Assembly (NCBI RefSeq): GCF_003217235.1 | Contig: NZ_QJTF01000016.1 | Coordinates: 1-64,000 of the forward strand | Direction of reading: 5' to 3' | Source of the DNA: Paramesorhizobium leguminum | Lineage (GTDB): Bacteria > Pseudomonadota > Alphaproteobacteria > Rhizobiales > Rhizobiaceae | Length of the DNA: 64,000 nucleotides | In this document: in pieces, positions 23,413 through 34,885 of the stretch | Layout of the letters: every line of letters starts with the position of its first letter | Numbering within the stretch: position 1 is the first letter of the stretch | Position numbers and translations under genes: made by a program | Notes under the pieces: generated by a model | The model's input: only the letters and a program-made list of their open reading frames with translations | Databases searched by the model: none | Told to the model about the DNA's origin: nothing

Positions 23413-24798
23413 TCAAGCCTTGCCATTGTCGATCGTCGCGTTCACCGCGTCGAACGATGCTTCGACGATATCGAATATTTCGTCTATCTGTGCCTCGTTG
23501 ATGATCAGCGGCGGGCAGAAGGCTATCGTATCGCCCAGATTGCGCGCGATCAGGCCGCGCTCGTGCATGGCGCGGTTGAGTGCGGCGCCAAGCGCGCCCG
23601 GCTTCTCCGCGAAGGCTGCGTGATAGGTTTCGAGCGCGCCGATGAGGCCGACGCCGCGCGCTTCCACGGCCAGTGGGTGGCTTTCCAGAGCGCGCAAGCG
23701 CGAGAGAAAATGCGGGCTAAGCGTCCGCACATTGCCGACCAGATCGCGTTCCTCGATGATGGCGAGGTTTTCGAGCGCGACCGCCGCGGCTACGGGATGG
23801 CCGCTGGCGGTGAAACCATGGCCGAAGGTGCCGATGAGGGCGGATTCGTCGGCGATCGGCTGATAGATGCGGTCATTGATGAGCACGGCGGAGATCGGCA
23901 AATAAGAAGACGAGAGCTGCTTGGACAGTGTCATGATGTCGGGCTCGATTTCATATTTCGTCGAGCCGAACATCTCGCCCGTGCGGCCAAACCCGCAGAT
24001 GACCTCATCGGCGATCAGCAGGATATCGTATTTCTTCAAAACGGCCTGGATCGCCTGCCAATAGCCTGACGGAGGCACGATCACGCCGCCGGCGCCTATC
24101 ACCGGCTCGCCGATGAAGGCGGCGACGGTATCCGGCCCTTCGGCCAGGATCAGGCTTTCGAGATCGTTGGCGCAGCGCTGGGAGAATTCGAGTTCGCTCT
24201 CGCCGGGGACCGCGCCCGCACGGTAATGCGGGCATGTGGTATGGAGGATGCCGGGCATAGGCAGATCGAAGGCACGGTGATTGTTAGGAAGGCCTGTGAG
24301 GCTGGCGCTTGCGAGCGTCACGCCGTGATAGCCCTTAAGGCGCGAGATGATTTTCTTCTTTTCCGGCTTGCCCAGCGCATTGGAGCGATAGCGGACGATC
24401 TTGACCACAGTGTCGTTGGCCTCGGAGCCGGAATTTGTGAAATAGGCCTTCGACATCGGCACGGGTGCCATGGCGATCAGCTTTTCAGCCAGGTCAACCG
24501 ATGGGCCATGCGTCTTCTGCGTGAAAGTGTGGTAATAAGGCAGCTTGGCCATCTGGCGCGTCGCGGCCTCGACCAGCCGCTTTTCGCCGAAGCCGACAGC
24601 GACGCTCCAAAGCCCTGCCATGCTCTCGATATAGCGCTTGCCATTGTTGTCGAAGACATAAACGCCTTCGCCGCGCTCTATGACAAGGGAGCCTTCGGCC
24701 TCCTGCTTGCGGGCGTTGGTGTAGGAATGGAGCTGATAGGCGATGTCTTTGGCTTCGATGGAATTTGGGGCTTCGGTGGAACTAGGCTGATGGGACAC
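23413..24798 (-). CDS. class III aminotransferase (putrescine/diamine or omega-amino acid type)
   Basis: A 461-residue fold-type I PLP enzyme with N-terminal LHSYTNARKQEAEG, phosphate-cup NSGSEANDTVVK (about 122-133), RLKGYHGVTLAS, Asp264 in IADEVICGFGR, and Schiff-base Lys293 in TLSKQLSSSYLPISAV. The N-terminal pattern and length match the SpuC-like aspartate-aminotransferase-superfamily group that transaminates putrescine, cadaverine or other omega-amines with pyruvate. It starts at GTG 24798, supported by AAGGTG seven bases upstream. It is a stand-alone gene and is only distantly similar to the aminotransferase at 9566. Confidence 0.88.
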   Translation of the reverse strand: MSHQPSSTEAPNSIEAKDIAYQLHSYTNARKQEAEGSLVIERGEGVYVFDNNGKRYIESMAGLWSVAVGFGEKRLVEAATRQMAKLPYYHTFTQKTHGPSVDLAEKLIAMAPVPMSKAYFTNSGSEANDTVVKIVRYRSNALGKPEKKKIISRLKGYHGVTLASASLTGLPNNHRAFDLPMPGILHTTCPHYRAGAVPGESELEFSQRCANDLESLILAEGPDTVAAFIGEPVIGAGGVIVPPSGYWQAIQAVLKKYDILLIADEVICGFGRTGEMFGSTKYEIEPDIMTLSKQLSSSYLPISAVLINDRIYQPIADESALIGTFGHGFTASGHPVAAAVALENLAIIEERDLVGNVRTLSPHFLSRLRALESHPLAVEARGVGLIGALETYHAAFAEKPGALGAALNRAMHERGLIARNLGDTIAFCPPLIINEAQIDEIFDIVEASFDAVNATIDNGKA

Positions 24799-25092
24799 GG
24801 CGCTGCACCTTGCGATTTGATTTATGGCCCAAAATAGCCCAGTGCCGTGTGGCAGGGAAGGGCGGGAGACGGGTATTTCCGCGCAATCAGCCAGCGAGGG
24901 CTGTAATGGGGCTGGAAATTACTTCTGGATGTGAATCAGAAAATTGCACTAATGCTTTGATTTTGAAGTCTATACTCTGGAGTACATGAGTATATATTAT
25001 AGCTAAATCTGTATATGAACTAGAGTATTCAAATATATCACAGTTTAACTAAGATGGTAAATCAAGTATACTCCTTATGTATACATATTGTC
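24799..25092. other. AT-rich intergenic region
   Basis: It holds the leader of the aminotransferase gene and, at 24940-25075, a very AT-rich tract with many TATA-like words. No gene or hairpin is clear. Confidence 0.4.
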
Positions 25093-25620
25093 TCAACAGC
25101 TTCCATCAATGCAGCGTTTTGCCTTACTGGGCACCAGAGTCGCGCCTTGGCCGATCATGGGAGCAGGGCGGGCCGGGCGGGCATCATCCGGGCGAGCCGG
25201 ATTGAGCCGTTGGATCGGCAGGCCGGGAATAGAGGCTGGGCTGGCTGGAGTGGCCGGAACGATTGCGCCCTGACCGATCATCGGAGCGGGGCGGCCGGGG
25301 CGGGTGTCATCCGGGCGCGCCGGGTTGAGTGGCGGAAACCGGCGGCCGGGAATATAGGCGGGACGAGATGGAGTCGCCGGAACAGTGTAGGCGGGGCGGC
25401 TGGGGATGGACCACTGACGCCAGGAGTTGCGGCCATAATAGAAGCCGTCGTCATAATAGCCGCCATAAGCTGGCCCGTAATAGCCATCATACGCGGGGCC
25501 ATAGCCATCATATGCAGGGCCGTAATATCCCGCGTAATAGCCTGTTTCAGTCACGCAGCCTGACAGCGCCAGACCGGCAACGCAGATCACTGCGGCAATG
25601 GCTACTGATTTTCCCGGCAT
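25093..25620 (-). CDS. Tyr/Gly- and Pro/Arg-rich repeat lipoprotein
   Basis: A 175-residue lipoprotein with signal peptide MPGKSVAIAAVICVAGLALS and lipobox LSGC (cysteine at residue 21). After it comes a Tyr/Gly stretch built from YGPAYDGY units (about 26-60). Then come two direct repeats of about 41 residues sharing LNPARPDDxRPxRPAPMIGQ and separated by a PATPASPASIPG linker. The start at 25620 follows GGAGG. Such low-complexity lipoproteins usually sit at the outer membrane; no function is recognised. The internal direct repeat makes the gene prone to length change. Confidence 0.75.
   Translation of the reverse strand: MPGKSVAIAAVICVAGLALSGCVTETGYYAGYYGPAYDGYGPAYDGYYGPAYGGYYDDGFYYGRNSWRQWSIPSRPAYTVPATPSRPAYIPGRRFPPLNPARPDDTRPGRPAPMIGQGAIVPATPASPASIPGLPIQRLNPARPDDARPARPAPMIGQGATLVPSKAKRCIDGSC
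25148..25393. repeat. tandem direct repeat within the lipoprotein gene
   Basis: Two adjacent diverged copies of a unit of about 123 bp begin at 25148 and 25271 (GATCATGGGAGCAGGGCGG and GATCATCGGAGCGGGGCGG). They encode the 41-residue LNPARPDD...MIGQ unit. Confidence 0.75.
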
Positions 25621-25715
25621 GGTCCTGCCTCCAAATATCAAAAAATATGGAGCGCCCGTGCCGTTCGGCAATCCTTGGCGAGAGGGCCTCGCCTTAAAGT
25701 GATTATGATTTTCAT

Positions 25716-25741
25716 AAAAAAACCCCGCCGAAAGGGCGGGG
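25716..25741 (-). terminator. rho-independent terminator of ftsK
   Basis: On the minus strand CCCCGCC pairs with GGCGGGG around a four to five base loop and is followed by seven T. It lies 36 bases past the ftsK stop. Confidence 0.92.
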
Positions 25742-25776
25742 CTGAAGGGTTTAATGGAATGACTCTGGTCGCGGTT

Positions 25777-28371
<2,595 letters not shown>

Positions 28372-28596
28372 GACACCCTGCAACCCGCAAATATGAGATC
28401 GCCTGCTTGGCTTACATCAATCAATAAAAAATGAAGGTTAATAGTGTCCTTAAGCGGGGACGAATAAAGGGGGAGGGGGGCCGATTGAGGTCTCGCGGGT
28501 ATTGGTGTTGTATTCTCGCTATGGTAGAGTTTTCCGGTTTATAGCTCACAAAAGGTTGTGAGAGGCGGCGTGTTTTGAACAAGGAGGGGAGACACC

Positions 28597-30060
28597 ATGA
28601 GCAATGGGAATAAAGACAGGCAGGATCAGGCCGGCACGATTACGATCTGGTCCCCGGACGCGGATAATCCCGGTGGCGGTTCTCTTTCCGCGCAGGAGTG
28701 GCATGTTTTTCAAGTGACCTATATGCGTGGCAGCACGCCTGTGCCCAACTGGCCGATGACTTGGAATCTTTCCATTTCAGGCGGAGACATTGTTCTTGCG
28801 ACATCGAATGGTAGGACAGGCCCCGATGGAACGGTGACGAATGCCATTCGGGGCACGCAGATCGGCTCATCAGGCATGGTACGGGTTACGGCTGATGGAA
28901 CCACTGACAGCAGCGATTGGGTCCCGGTCTTTTTCGGTCCCACCAACTCGAATATCCCTGGACAGGGAAGCATGGCCATTACATCCGCGGATGGGCAGAC
29001 CATGTCGCTTGCCAACAAGCATCAACTGTCGGTCACATACAAAGATACCAATGGTCTGCTCATACAAGACGGCACTGAAGTCACCTGGACAGGCTATCCC
29101 TCCGGTCGTCTGGAGTTTTTTGACAGTCAGGGGACTGCTACAAGCACATCGACGACGTTGAACGGGGTGGCTACCATCCAGGTCAAAGCGTCGGGCGCCC
29201 TCGACATACCGCTTGCGGTGATCACCACGACCGCCATCAATCCGGTATCGGGCGTGCATGACCACGCGGATCACGATCTCGCGGTAGGCTTTCAAACCGC
29301 GCCCGGCCAATATCCGATCGAGTACCACAAATATCGATCCATCGTCAGCTATAATGATCGCGTCCGCTTTCTGATCATGCATTACACGGCGGAGAATTTC
29401 GAGGATTCGATCCGGGATCTCACTGTAGGCCGCAGTGTGCATTATGTGGTGCCGGACCCGACCGATCTCAGCTATCAGAATGCCGGCTATGCCAGCATCC
29501 AGATTTTCAATCTCGTTGATGAGGCCGAGCGCGCGTGGCACGCGGGCGTCAGTAACTGGAAAGACCGCAGCAATCTCAACGATACTTCCATCGGCATTGA
29601 AAACGTCAATCTTGCGAACGACACCAATTTCCCCGATTACAATCCGCAACAGATGGATGCGCTAAAACAGCTGGCCCTCAACATTCTCCAGCGTTATCCC
29701 GACATCACCCCGACCAATGTCGTGGCCCATTCCGACATCGCCTGGGAGCGCAAAAGCGATCCGGGGCCAAAATTTCCGTGGAAAGCCTTTTACGAGGCGG
29801 GTATCGGCACCTGGTACGACGACGCGACCAAACAAAAATATGTCGATCTTTTCAATACCAATGGATTGCCCGCGCAGGCCGATCTGCTCAAGCGCTTGCG
29901 CACCTACGGATACAACGTCGCGGCTGCCACAACCGACGCGAAATATCAGCAGCTCGTCCGCGCCTTCCAGCTCCATTTCCGGCCTGAAAACTATAATGGC
30001 GTCATGGATGTAGAGACGGCTGCGGTTCTCTATGCGCTCGTTGAAAAGTATTACAGCTGA
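28597..30060 (+). CDS. N-acetylmuramoyl-L-alanine amidase with Ig-like and peptidoglycan-binding domains
   Basis: A 487-residue protein. Residues about 15-115 and 122-230 look like two bacterial Ig (Big_1-like) domains (WHVFQVTYMRGSTPVPNWP; HQLSVTYKDTNGLLIQDG). From about 240 to 400 there is an Amidase_2 domain with zinc ligands in LIMHYTAENF, RAWHAGVSNW and AHSDIAWERKSDPGPKFPW. A C-terminal peptidoglycan-binding domain follows (about 425-485). It should cut the amide between MurNAc and L-Ala of the stem peptide, like AmiD. No signal peptide or lipobox is visible, which is odd for a wall hydrolase. GGAGGGGAG before the ATG is a strong ribosome site, so the start is well supported. Confidence 0.85.
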   Translation: MSNGNKDRQDQAGTITIWSPDADNPGGGSLSAQEWHVFQVTYMRGSTPVPNWPMTWNLSISGGDIVLATSNGRTGPDGTVTNAIRGTQIGSSGMVRVTADGTTDSSDWVPVFFGPTNSNIPGQGSMAITSADGQTMSLANKHQLSVTYKDTNGLLIQDGTEVTWTGYPSGRLEFFDSQGTATSTSTTLNGVATIQVKASGALDIPLAVITTTAINPVSGVHDHADHDLAVGFQTAPGQYPIEYHKYRSIVSYNDRVRFLIMHYTAENFEDSIRDLTVGRSVHYVVPDPTDLSYQNAGYASIQIFNLVDEAERAWHAGVSNWKDRSNLNDTSIGIENVNLANDTNFPDYNPQQMDALKQLALNILQRYPDITPTNVVAHSDIAWERKSDPGPKFPWKAFYEAGIGTWYDDATKQKYVDLFNTNGLPAQADLLKRLRTYGYNVAAATTDAKYQQLVRAFQLHFRPENYNGVMDVETAAVLYALVEKYYS

Positions 30061-30191
30061 AATCGGGCGGGCTTCGAGCCAGTTTTGATGGTTGATACTG
30101 TATTGATAAATATAATTTAAGTATACTGCAGGTAATAATTTCCCTTGCCCGGCGCATTTGACAGTGACGGGGTCAGTTTTGGAGAATGAAC

Positions 30192-30374
30192 ATGACGGAC
30201 CATAAGGACAAGCATAAGCAGGATAGACGGCGTATTGCGGAAAGCCAGCCATATGAAGTCGGCTACTTCCGCAAAAAGCACGGACTATCCCAAGATGCTG
30301 CGCGCAAGATCATAGAGGCTACGCACGGTGACCGGAAAAAGGCCAACGAAATGGCGGAGAAGTGGAGGAAGTAG
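30192..30374 (+). CDS. small DUF3606-type protein
   Basis: A 60-residue basic, hydrophilic protein. It has DKHKQDRRRIAESQPYEVGY followed by FRKKHGLSQDAARKIIEATH, the pattern of DUF3606: a conserved D-R/x-R-I-x-x-x-x-x-Y-E-V-x-Y-W/F and a short helix-turn-helix-like unit. Function of the family is unknown. The ATG at 30192 has GGAG at seven bases; the ATG at 30186 is too close. Confidence 0.75.
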   Translation: MTDHKDKHKQDRRRIAESQPYEVGYFRKKHGLSQDAARKIIEATHGDRKKANEMAEKWRK

Positions 30375-30456
30375 ATTCGCTCCCGACGCTGCCATATCTA
30401 ACCAGCCGAACCGCTGTGCCGACATGCTCAAAGGAGGGCTTCGTCATGGGGATAGG

Positions 30457-30533
30457 TGGTAGCGAAGGAGGGATTCGAACCCCCGACACAAGGATTATGA
30501 TTCCTCTGCTCTAACCTACTGAGCTACTTCGCC
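30457..30533 (-). tRNA. tRNA-Met (CAU), elongator type
   Basis: On the minus strand the gene starts GGCGAAG and ends CTTCGCTACCA with CCA encoded. The D arm is AGCTCAGTAGGTTAGAGC and the T arm GGGGGTTCGAATCCC. The anticodon arm GAGGA-ATCATAA-TCCTT carries CAT. Acceptor pair 1-72 is G-U and the sequence resembles elongator Met tRNA rather than initiator or the Ile2 (modified CAT) type. Confidence 0.95.
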
Positions 30534-30705
30534 CCAAGTGCCGCATCCTTGACAAGTCGGTGTGTCAGAATGGGTTGTTCTCACCGGGAACGGCGCGGGT
30601 ATAAGGTGGGGTGTGGGGCGCTGTCAAGCGTTCTTGATCGCCTGTGACACTTGTCTTCCTTCTTTTGCACCGATAAGGGAAGGGCCAAATCGAAGGCAAG
30701 AGTTG

Positions 30706-31668
30706 ATGGCACCGCGTATTGCAGTATTGGGTTGCGGCTATTGGGGCAGCAATCATATCCGTACATTGAAGTCTCTCGGCGCGCTTTATGCCGTTGCGGA
30801 TCAGAACAACGATCGCGCCGCGGGTTTCGCGGCGGAGCATGGCGTGCTCGATATCGAGGTCGAGGAGCTCTTCACCCGTAAGGATGTGGATGCCATCGTG
30901 CTGGCGCTGCCGCCGCAGTACCATGCGGAATATGCTATTCATGCCGTGACCAATGGCAAGGATGTGCTGGTCGAAAAACCGATCGCGCTGACGGTAGCCG
31001 ATGCGGAAGCCGCGGTAAATGCGGCGCGAGACAATGGCCGCATTTTCATGGTCGGCCATGTACTCCGCTTCCATCCGGCTTTCGAGAAGCTTCTCGAACT
31101 GGTGCAGGCGGGCGAATTGGGCGAGGTGCGCTATATCCATTCGCACCGCATAGGACTTGGTAAATTCCACACGGAAAACGATGCGCTGTGGGATCTCGCG
31201 CCGCACGACCTTTCCATGATCCTGGCTTTGACCGGCACCGCGCCCATCGAGGTGCGGGGCGAGGGAGCGGCGCTTCTCGATCATTTGAGTGATTTCGCGC
31301 ATTTGCACCTGAAATTCCCTGATAATGTGAGCGGCCACCTTTTTGCTTCACGGCTCAATCCCTATCGCGAGCGTCGTCTCACCGTGGTGGGCACCAAGGC
31401 GATGGCGGTGTTCGACGATGTCGAGCCATGGGAGCGCAAGCTCGCCGTTTATCGTCATGCGGTCTGGCAGGACAATGGGCAGTGGGCGTTCACCGCCGAA
31501 GAGCCGACCTACATACCGGTGGGCGAGGGAATGCCGCTCACCCGCGAATGCCAGCATTTTGTCGATTGCATCGAGACCCGCGCCAAGCCGCGCACCGATG
31601 GCGAGGAGGCGATCAACGTGCTGCGGATTCTAACCGCCGGCACGGTCACTCACGACAGGCAGCGTTAA
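30706..31668 (+). CDS. gnnA: Gfo/Idh/MocA oxidoreductase, probable UDP-GlcNAc 3-dehydrogenase (GnnA-like)
   Basis: A 320-residue NAD-binding oxidoreductase with Rossmann motif AVLGCGYWGSNH (about 6-17), EKPIALT (90-96) as the catalytic Lys-Pro, and the C-terminal dimer domain (GKFHTENDALWDLAPHDLSM). The next gene is a DegT/DnrJ-type sugar aminotransferase. In the known GnnA/GnnB pathway (Acidithiobacillus, Mesorhizobium) such a pair oxidises and aminates C3 of UDP-GlcNAc. The product, UDP-GlcNAc3N, is used by LpxA to build the 2,3-diaminoglucose lipid A found in Brucella and relatives. The pathway assignment is by synteny and family; WlbA/WbpB-type O-antigen enzymes are the alternative. ATG 30706 is chosen because residues before it are not family-like. 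Confidence 0.72.
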   Translation: MAPRIAVLGCGYWGSNHIRTLKSLGALYAVADQNNDRAAGFAAEHGVLDIEVEELFTRKDVDAIVLALPPQYHAEYAIHAVTNGKDVLVEKPIALTVADAEAAVNAARDNGRIFMVGHVLRFHPAFEKLLELVQAGELGEVRYIHSHRIGLGKFHTENDALWDLAPHDLSMILALTGTAPIEVRGEGAALLDHLSDFAHLHLKFPDNVSGHLFASRLNPYRERRLTVVGTKAMAVFDDVEPWERKLAVYRHAVWQDNGQWAFTAEEPTYIPVGEGMPLTRECQHFVDCIETRAKPRTDGEEAINVLRILTAGTVTHDRQR

Positions 31669-31871
31669 GCAAACTACGAAAATTCAGCTGCCGGCAAAGT
31701 CCAGACACAGGGATGTGATCGGCAAACCGTGACAACAGCCTCAAGCGTTGTTACACACCCGATCAATCTTTGAACGGTGGCCTGATGGAAGCCGCCTGGA
31801 TGAGGCGCTAGACAAATTTCACGGGATTCACGCGGGTTCGGGCCGCATATCAACCGTTTATTGGAGCAGAC

Positions 31872-32996
31872 ATGCAATTTATTGATCTGGCGGCGCAACG
31901 CGAGCGTATCGGCGACCGGTTGAACACAGCCATCGCCAAAGTGGTGGCCGACGGGCGTTATATTCTTGGCCCCGAAGTTGGCGAGTTCGAAAAGAAACTT
32001 GCCGATTATGTCGGCGTCGAGCATGTGATCGCATGCGCCAATGGCACGGATGCGCTGCTGATGCCGTTGATGGCGCGCGGGATCGGGCGGGGCGATGCGG
32101 TCTTCTGTCCGAGCTTCACCTTCGCGGCGACCGCTGAAGTGGTGGCGCTCGCCGGCGCGGAGCCGGTCTTTGTGGATGTCGATCCGGACAGTTATAATAT
32201 GAATGTCGCGCAGCTTGAGGCGGCGATTGCCGAGGTTCGCAGGGAAGGGCGTCTGCAGCCGAAGGCGATCATTCCAGTTGATCTCTTCGGTCTTGCCGCA
32301 GAGTATAACGCGATGATGGCGCTGGCGGAGCGCGAAGGGCTGTTCGTCATCGAGGATGCGGCGCAGTCCATCGGCGGCAAACGTGACAATGTGATGTGCG
32401 GCGCGTTCGGCCATGTCGCCGCGACCAGTTTCTATCCGGCCAAGCCGCTTGGCTGCTATGGCGATGGCGGCGCGATGTTCACCAATGATGGCGAACTGGC
32501 GGAGACGCTGCGCTCGGTGCTGTTCCACGGCAAGGGCGAAACTCAATATGACAATGTCCGCATCGGCCTCAACTCGCGCCTCGACACCATCCAGGCGGCG
32601 ATCCTGATCGAGAAGCTCGCCATTCTTGAAGACGAGATGGAAGCCCGGCATGTCGTAGCGAAGCGGTATGCGGAGGGGCTGAAGGATGTGGTGAAGGTTC
32701 CGCATCTGCCGTCGGGATATCGTTCCGCATGGGCGCAATATTCCATCGAGAGCGAGAATCGTGACGGCCTGAAGGCGCATCTTACGGCGGCGGGAATTCC
32801 ATCGGTGATTTACTATGTGAAGCCGTTGCACCTGCAGACGGCCTATAAGCATTATCCGGTGGCCCCCGGCGGTTTGCCTGTGTCCGAGGCGTTGCCCAAT
32901 CGCATCCTGAGCCTTCCGATGCATCCTTATTTGAGCGAAGCCGATCAGGATCGCGTTATCGATGCCATTGCGGAGTTTCATGGGAAGAAGGGGTAG
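31872..32996 (+). CDS. gnnB: DegT/DnrJ/EryC1 sugar aminotransferase (GnnB-like)
   Basis: A 374-residue PLP aminotransferase of nucleotide sugars. It begins MQFIDLAAQRERIGDRLN, has ANGTDALLMPLMA, SFTFAATAEVVALAGAEPVF, DLFGLAAEY, EDAAQSIGGKRD and Schiff-base Lys191 in SFYPAKPLGCYGDGGA, and the C-terminal LPSGYRSAWAQYSI. GGAG lies six bases before the ATG. With the preceding oxidoreductase it forms the two-step 3-amination module proposed for UDP-GlcNAc. The 203-bp gap between them holds no gene. The product would feed LpxA, which is not in this window. Confidence 0.75.
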   Translation: MQFIDLAAQRERIGDRLNTAIAKVVADGRYILGPEVGEFEKKLADYVGVEHVIACANGTDALLMPLMARGIGRGDAVFCPSFTFAATAEVVALAGAEPVFVDVDPDSYNMNVAQLEAAIAEVRREGRLQPKAIIPVDLFGLAAEYNAMMALAEREGLFVIEDAAQSIGGKRDNVMCGAFGHVAATSFYPAKPLGCYGDGGAMFTNDGELAETLRSVLFHGKGETQYDNVRIGLNSRLDTIQAAILIEKLAILEDEMEARHVVAKRYAEGLKDVVKVPHLPSGYRSAWAQYSIESENRDGLKAHLTAAGIPSVIYYVKPLHLQTAYKHYPVAPGGLPVSEALPNRILSLPMHPYLSEADQDRVIDAIAEFHGKKG

Positions 32997-33008
32997 CGTA
33001 CTTCCCCT

Positions 33009-33926
33009 TTACTCCCCCTTCTTCTGACGGATGCGGCCGGCGAGGCTGTCCTTGCCGCTTCCGTCTTGCGGCTCCGGCTGTTCCAAAGCGTGATGGATCG
33101 GGGATTGGGGACCTTCACGCTCGGCGGCAAGCGCGACCACATCGGCCGCGAGTTCGCGCATCTCCTCGCGCAGCCGTGCATCCGCTTTCAGCTGGGCGGG
33201 TGCGGGCTTGGCACCCCCCTTTTTCAGCGCGGCCAGTTCGCCTTCACGCCGCTCCAGCTTTTCCCGGACATCAGTCAAATCGGTGAGCAGGCGCGCCAGC
33301 CGCTTTTCCAGCGCGGCGTTGCGCTTGTGCTCGCTCGCGAGCTCCGCGCGGGCGGATTTTGCCTCCGCGGATAATTCGCGTTGCGCGGCCTCGATGGTCC
33401 GGCGGTGATGCCGCATGTCGTCCAGTTCTCCCATCAGCTTTCCCAACTCGGTTTCGCGCACGGCGATTTCTATGCGCAGCGTGTCCGCGTGGCTTGAAAG
33501 CTCGCCATGGCTGATCTGCAATGTCTCCAGTTCAGTCTTGAGCTGTTCGAGGCTATGTTCCGCTATTGCCAGCGCGCTTGCGGCTTCTTCCCATTCGTTC
33601 TGGCGCTTGCGCAATTCCCGCACTTCGCGCTCCACCTGGGAGAGGCGCCGCAGTTTTTCGTAATTGACGGCGAATTCCAGCTTCTGTTCGGCATGTTTCT
33701 CGCCAAGCGCGCGCAGCCGCATTTCCAGTTTGCGGACCGCCATGGCATGTTCCGCGCGCAGTGCGTCCTTGTCGGCGCCAATTTCGTTGAGCGTCAGCGG
33801 AACTTCGGTTTCGATGCGCCGCTTGGTGAGCAGCTCCGCGCGCCGCCATATGGACGGCGCGATGAGTGCCACAAGAAATGTGGCACTCAGGAAGCCGAGA
33901 ATGAAAAAAAGAGCAGACTCGATCAC
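33009..33926 (-). CDS. membrane-anchored coiled-coil protein
   Basis: A 305-residue protein with one N-terminal membrane helix (MIESALFFILGFLSATFLVALIAP in two parts, residues 1-24). A very long charged heptad region follows (about 30-240) with Glu/Arg/Leu repeats and no cysteine, then a Pro/Ala-rich linker, a short helical segment (REEMRELAADVVALAAEREG) and a basic tail (AGRIRQKKGE). It is probably a rod or scaffold on the cytoplasmic face of the inner membrane. I recognise no named family. It converges on gnnB with only 12 bases between stops. Confidence 0.8.
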   Translation of the reverse strand: MIESALFFILGFLSATFLVALIAPSIWRRAELLTKRRIETEVPLTLNEIGADKDALRAEHAMAVRKLEMRLRALGEKHAEQKLEFAVNYEKLRRLSQVEREVRELRKRQNEWEEAASALAIAEHSLEQLKTELETLQISHGELSSHADTLRIEIAVRETELGKLMGELDDMRHHRRTIEAAQRELSAEAKSARAELASEHKRNAALEKRLARLLTDLTDVREKLERREGELAALKKGGAKPAPAQLKADARLREEMRELAADVVALAAEREGPQSPIHHALEQPEPQDGSGKDSLAGRIRQKKGE

Positions 33927-34003
33927 TTCCTAGGACCCAAGGCCGGTTTTGCCTGTTTGGCACAGAATGACACAGGCGCGTGCGGTAATCCAGCGCCGGC
34001 GCG

Positions 34004-34600
34004 TCAGAATGGATTCCAGGTTGGGGATGGCGTCAGTTTGAGGTAGCCGATATTGACGCCGAGGCGCGCGCCGACACCGGTACGTATCGGTACGAGCAGC
34101 ATGTTCTGACGTTTCAGCACGTTGAATCCGACGCCGGCGATGACATAGGCCGAACCGGAAACGCCGGCATAACGGCCATACATGTTCTGCACATCATCGA
34201 GATTATAGACGAGCATCATGACGCGCGAACCCTGGCCGCCGAAATCCCAGCCGATCGAAGGGCCCTGCCAGAAGGTCTTATGGTCGCCCGCGTTTTTGGT
34301 ATAGAGCGTTCCCTCGCCATAGGTGAGGCCGCCGATGAGCGCGCCGGAACCTTCCTCGCCCAGGATATAGCCGTTGGGCAGGCCATGGCTTTGGAAAACC
34401 TTCTCGATCGCCGTTGCGAGGCCGCCGGAGGCCGAGCCAAAGAAGCGATGGCCGGAATCGACGATTTCCTGCGCCGTGAATGTGTCGTTAGCGCGCGCGG
34501 GCAGGGCGAACATGAACGCCCCCATCAGCAACGCGACGAAGGCCGCCGCAATCCGCAGGCGGGGAAACGGCTGGATTTTGGACAGGGATAGTGAGGCCAA
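34004..34600 (-). CDS. eipA: periplasmic envelope integrity protein, DUF1134
   Basis: A 198-residue exported protein. A basic N-terminus and hydrophobic core (LRIAAAFVALLMGAFMFALP) end at ARAND, then come the DUF1134 blocks YGEGTLYTKNAGDHKTFWQG, PSIGWDFGGQGSRVMMLVYN, GVSGSAYVIAGVGFNVLKR, and the closing GVGARLGVNIGYLKLTPSPT. In Brucella abortus this family is EipA, a secreted beta-barrel protein of the same length needed for envelope-stress resistance and virulence and linked to the CtrA regulon. The start is probably TTG 34600, with AAGGA seven to eight bases upstream; no ATG lies nearby except far upstream at 34693. It diverges from chpT. Confidence 0.9.
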   Translation of the reverse strand: MASLSLSKIQPFPRLRIAAAFVALLMGAFMFALPARANDTFTAQEIVDSGHRFFGSASGGLATAIEKVFQSHGLPNGYILGEEGSGALIGGLTYGEGTLYTKNAGDHKTFWQGPSIGWDFGGQGSRVMMLVYNLDDVQNMYGRYAGVSGSAYVIAGVGFNVLKRQNMLLVPIRTGVGARLGVNIGYLKLTPSPTWNPF

Positions 34601-34885
34601 TTCAAATTTCCTTCTGGCTGCTCGCTTCTCCGTCTGACGCTCCTGAGGGTATATGCGGATCTTGCGTCCGCTTGGTCGAATCGCCGTTATCAAACAACGA
34701 TATGATTTCGAAAGTCCTTACGTTCCGATCTTGGCGATTCGATGACTGGTTCCTTCGGCGCTTCGTATCTTGGAATGGACGAAATGAGGGCTTTCCTTGC
34801 CGTCGCCAAAAGGGCTGTGTATCCAGAGGTTGAATAAAGCCGGGCGATTCGGCCCGGAACAATCATGCTGTCCGGAGATATGTAT

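Noticed and set aside
23234-23623. A 129-codon frame near the lectin remnant
   Set aside because: Most of it is antisense to the aminotransferase at 23413-24798, and no domain is recognisable.
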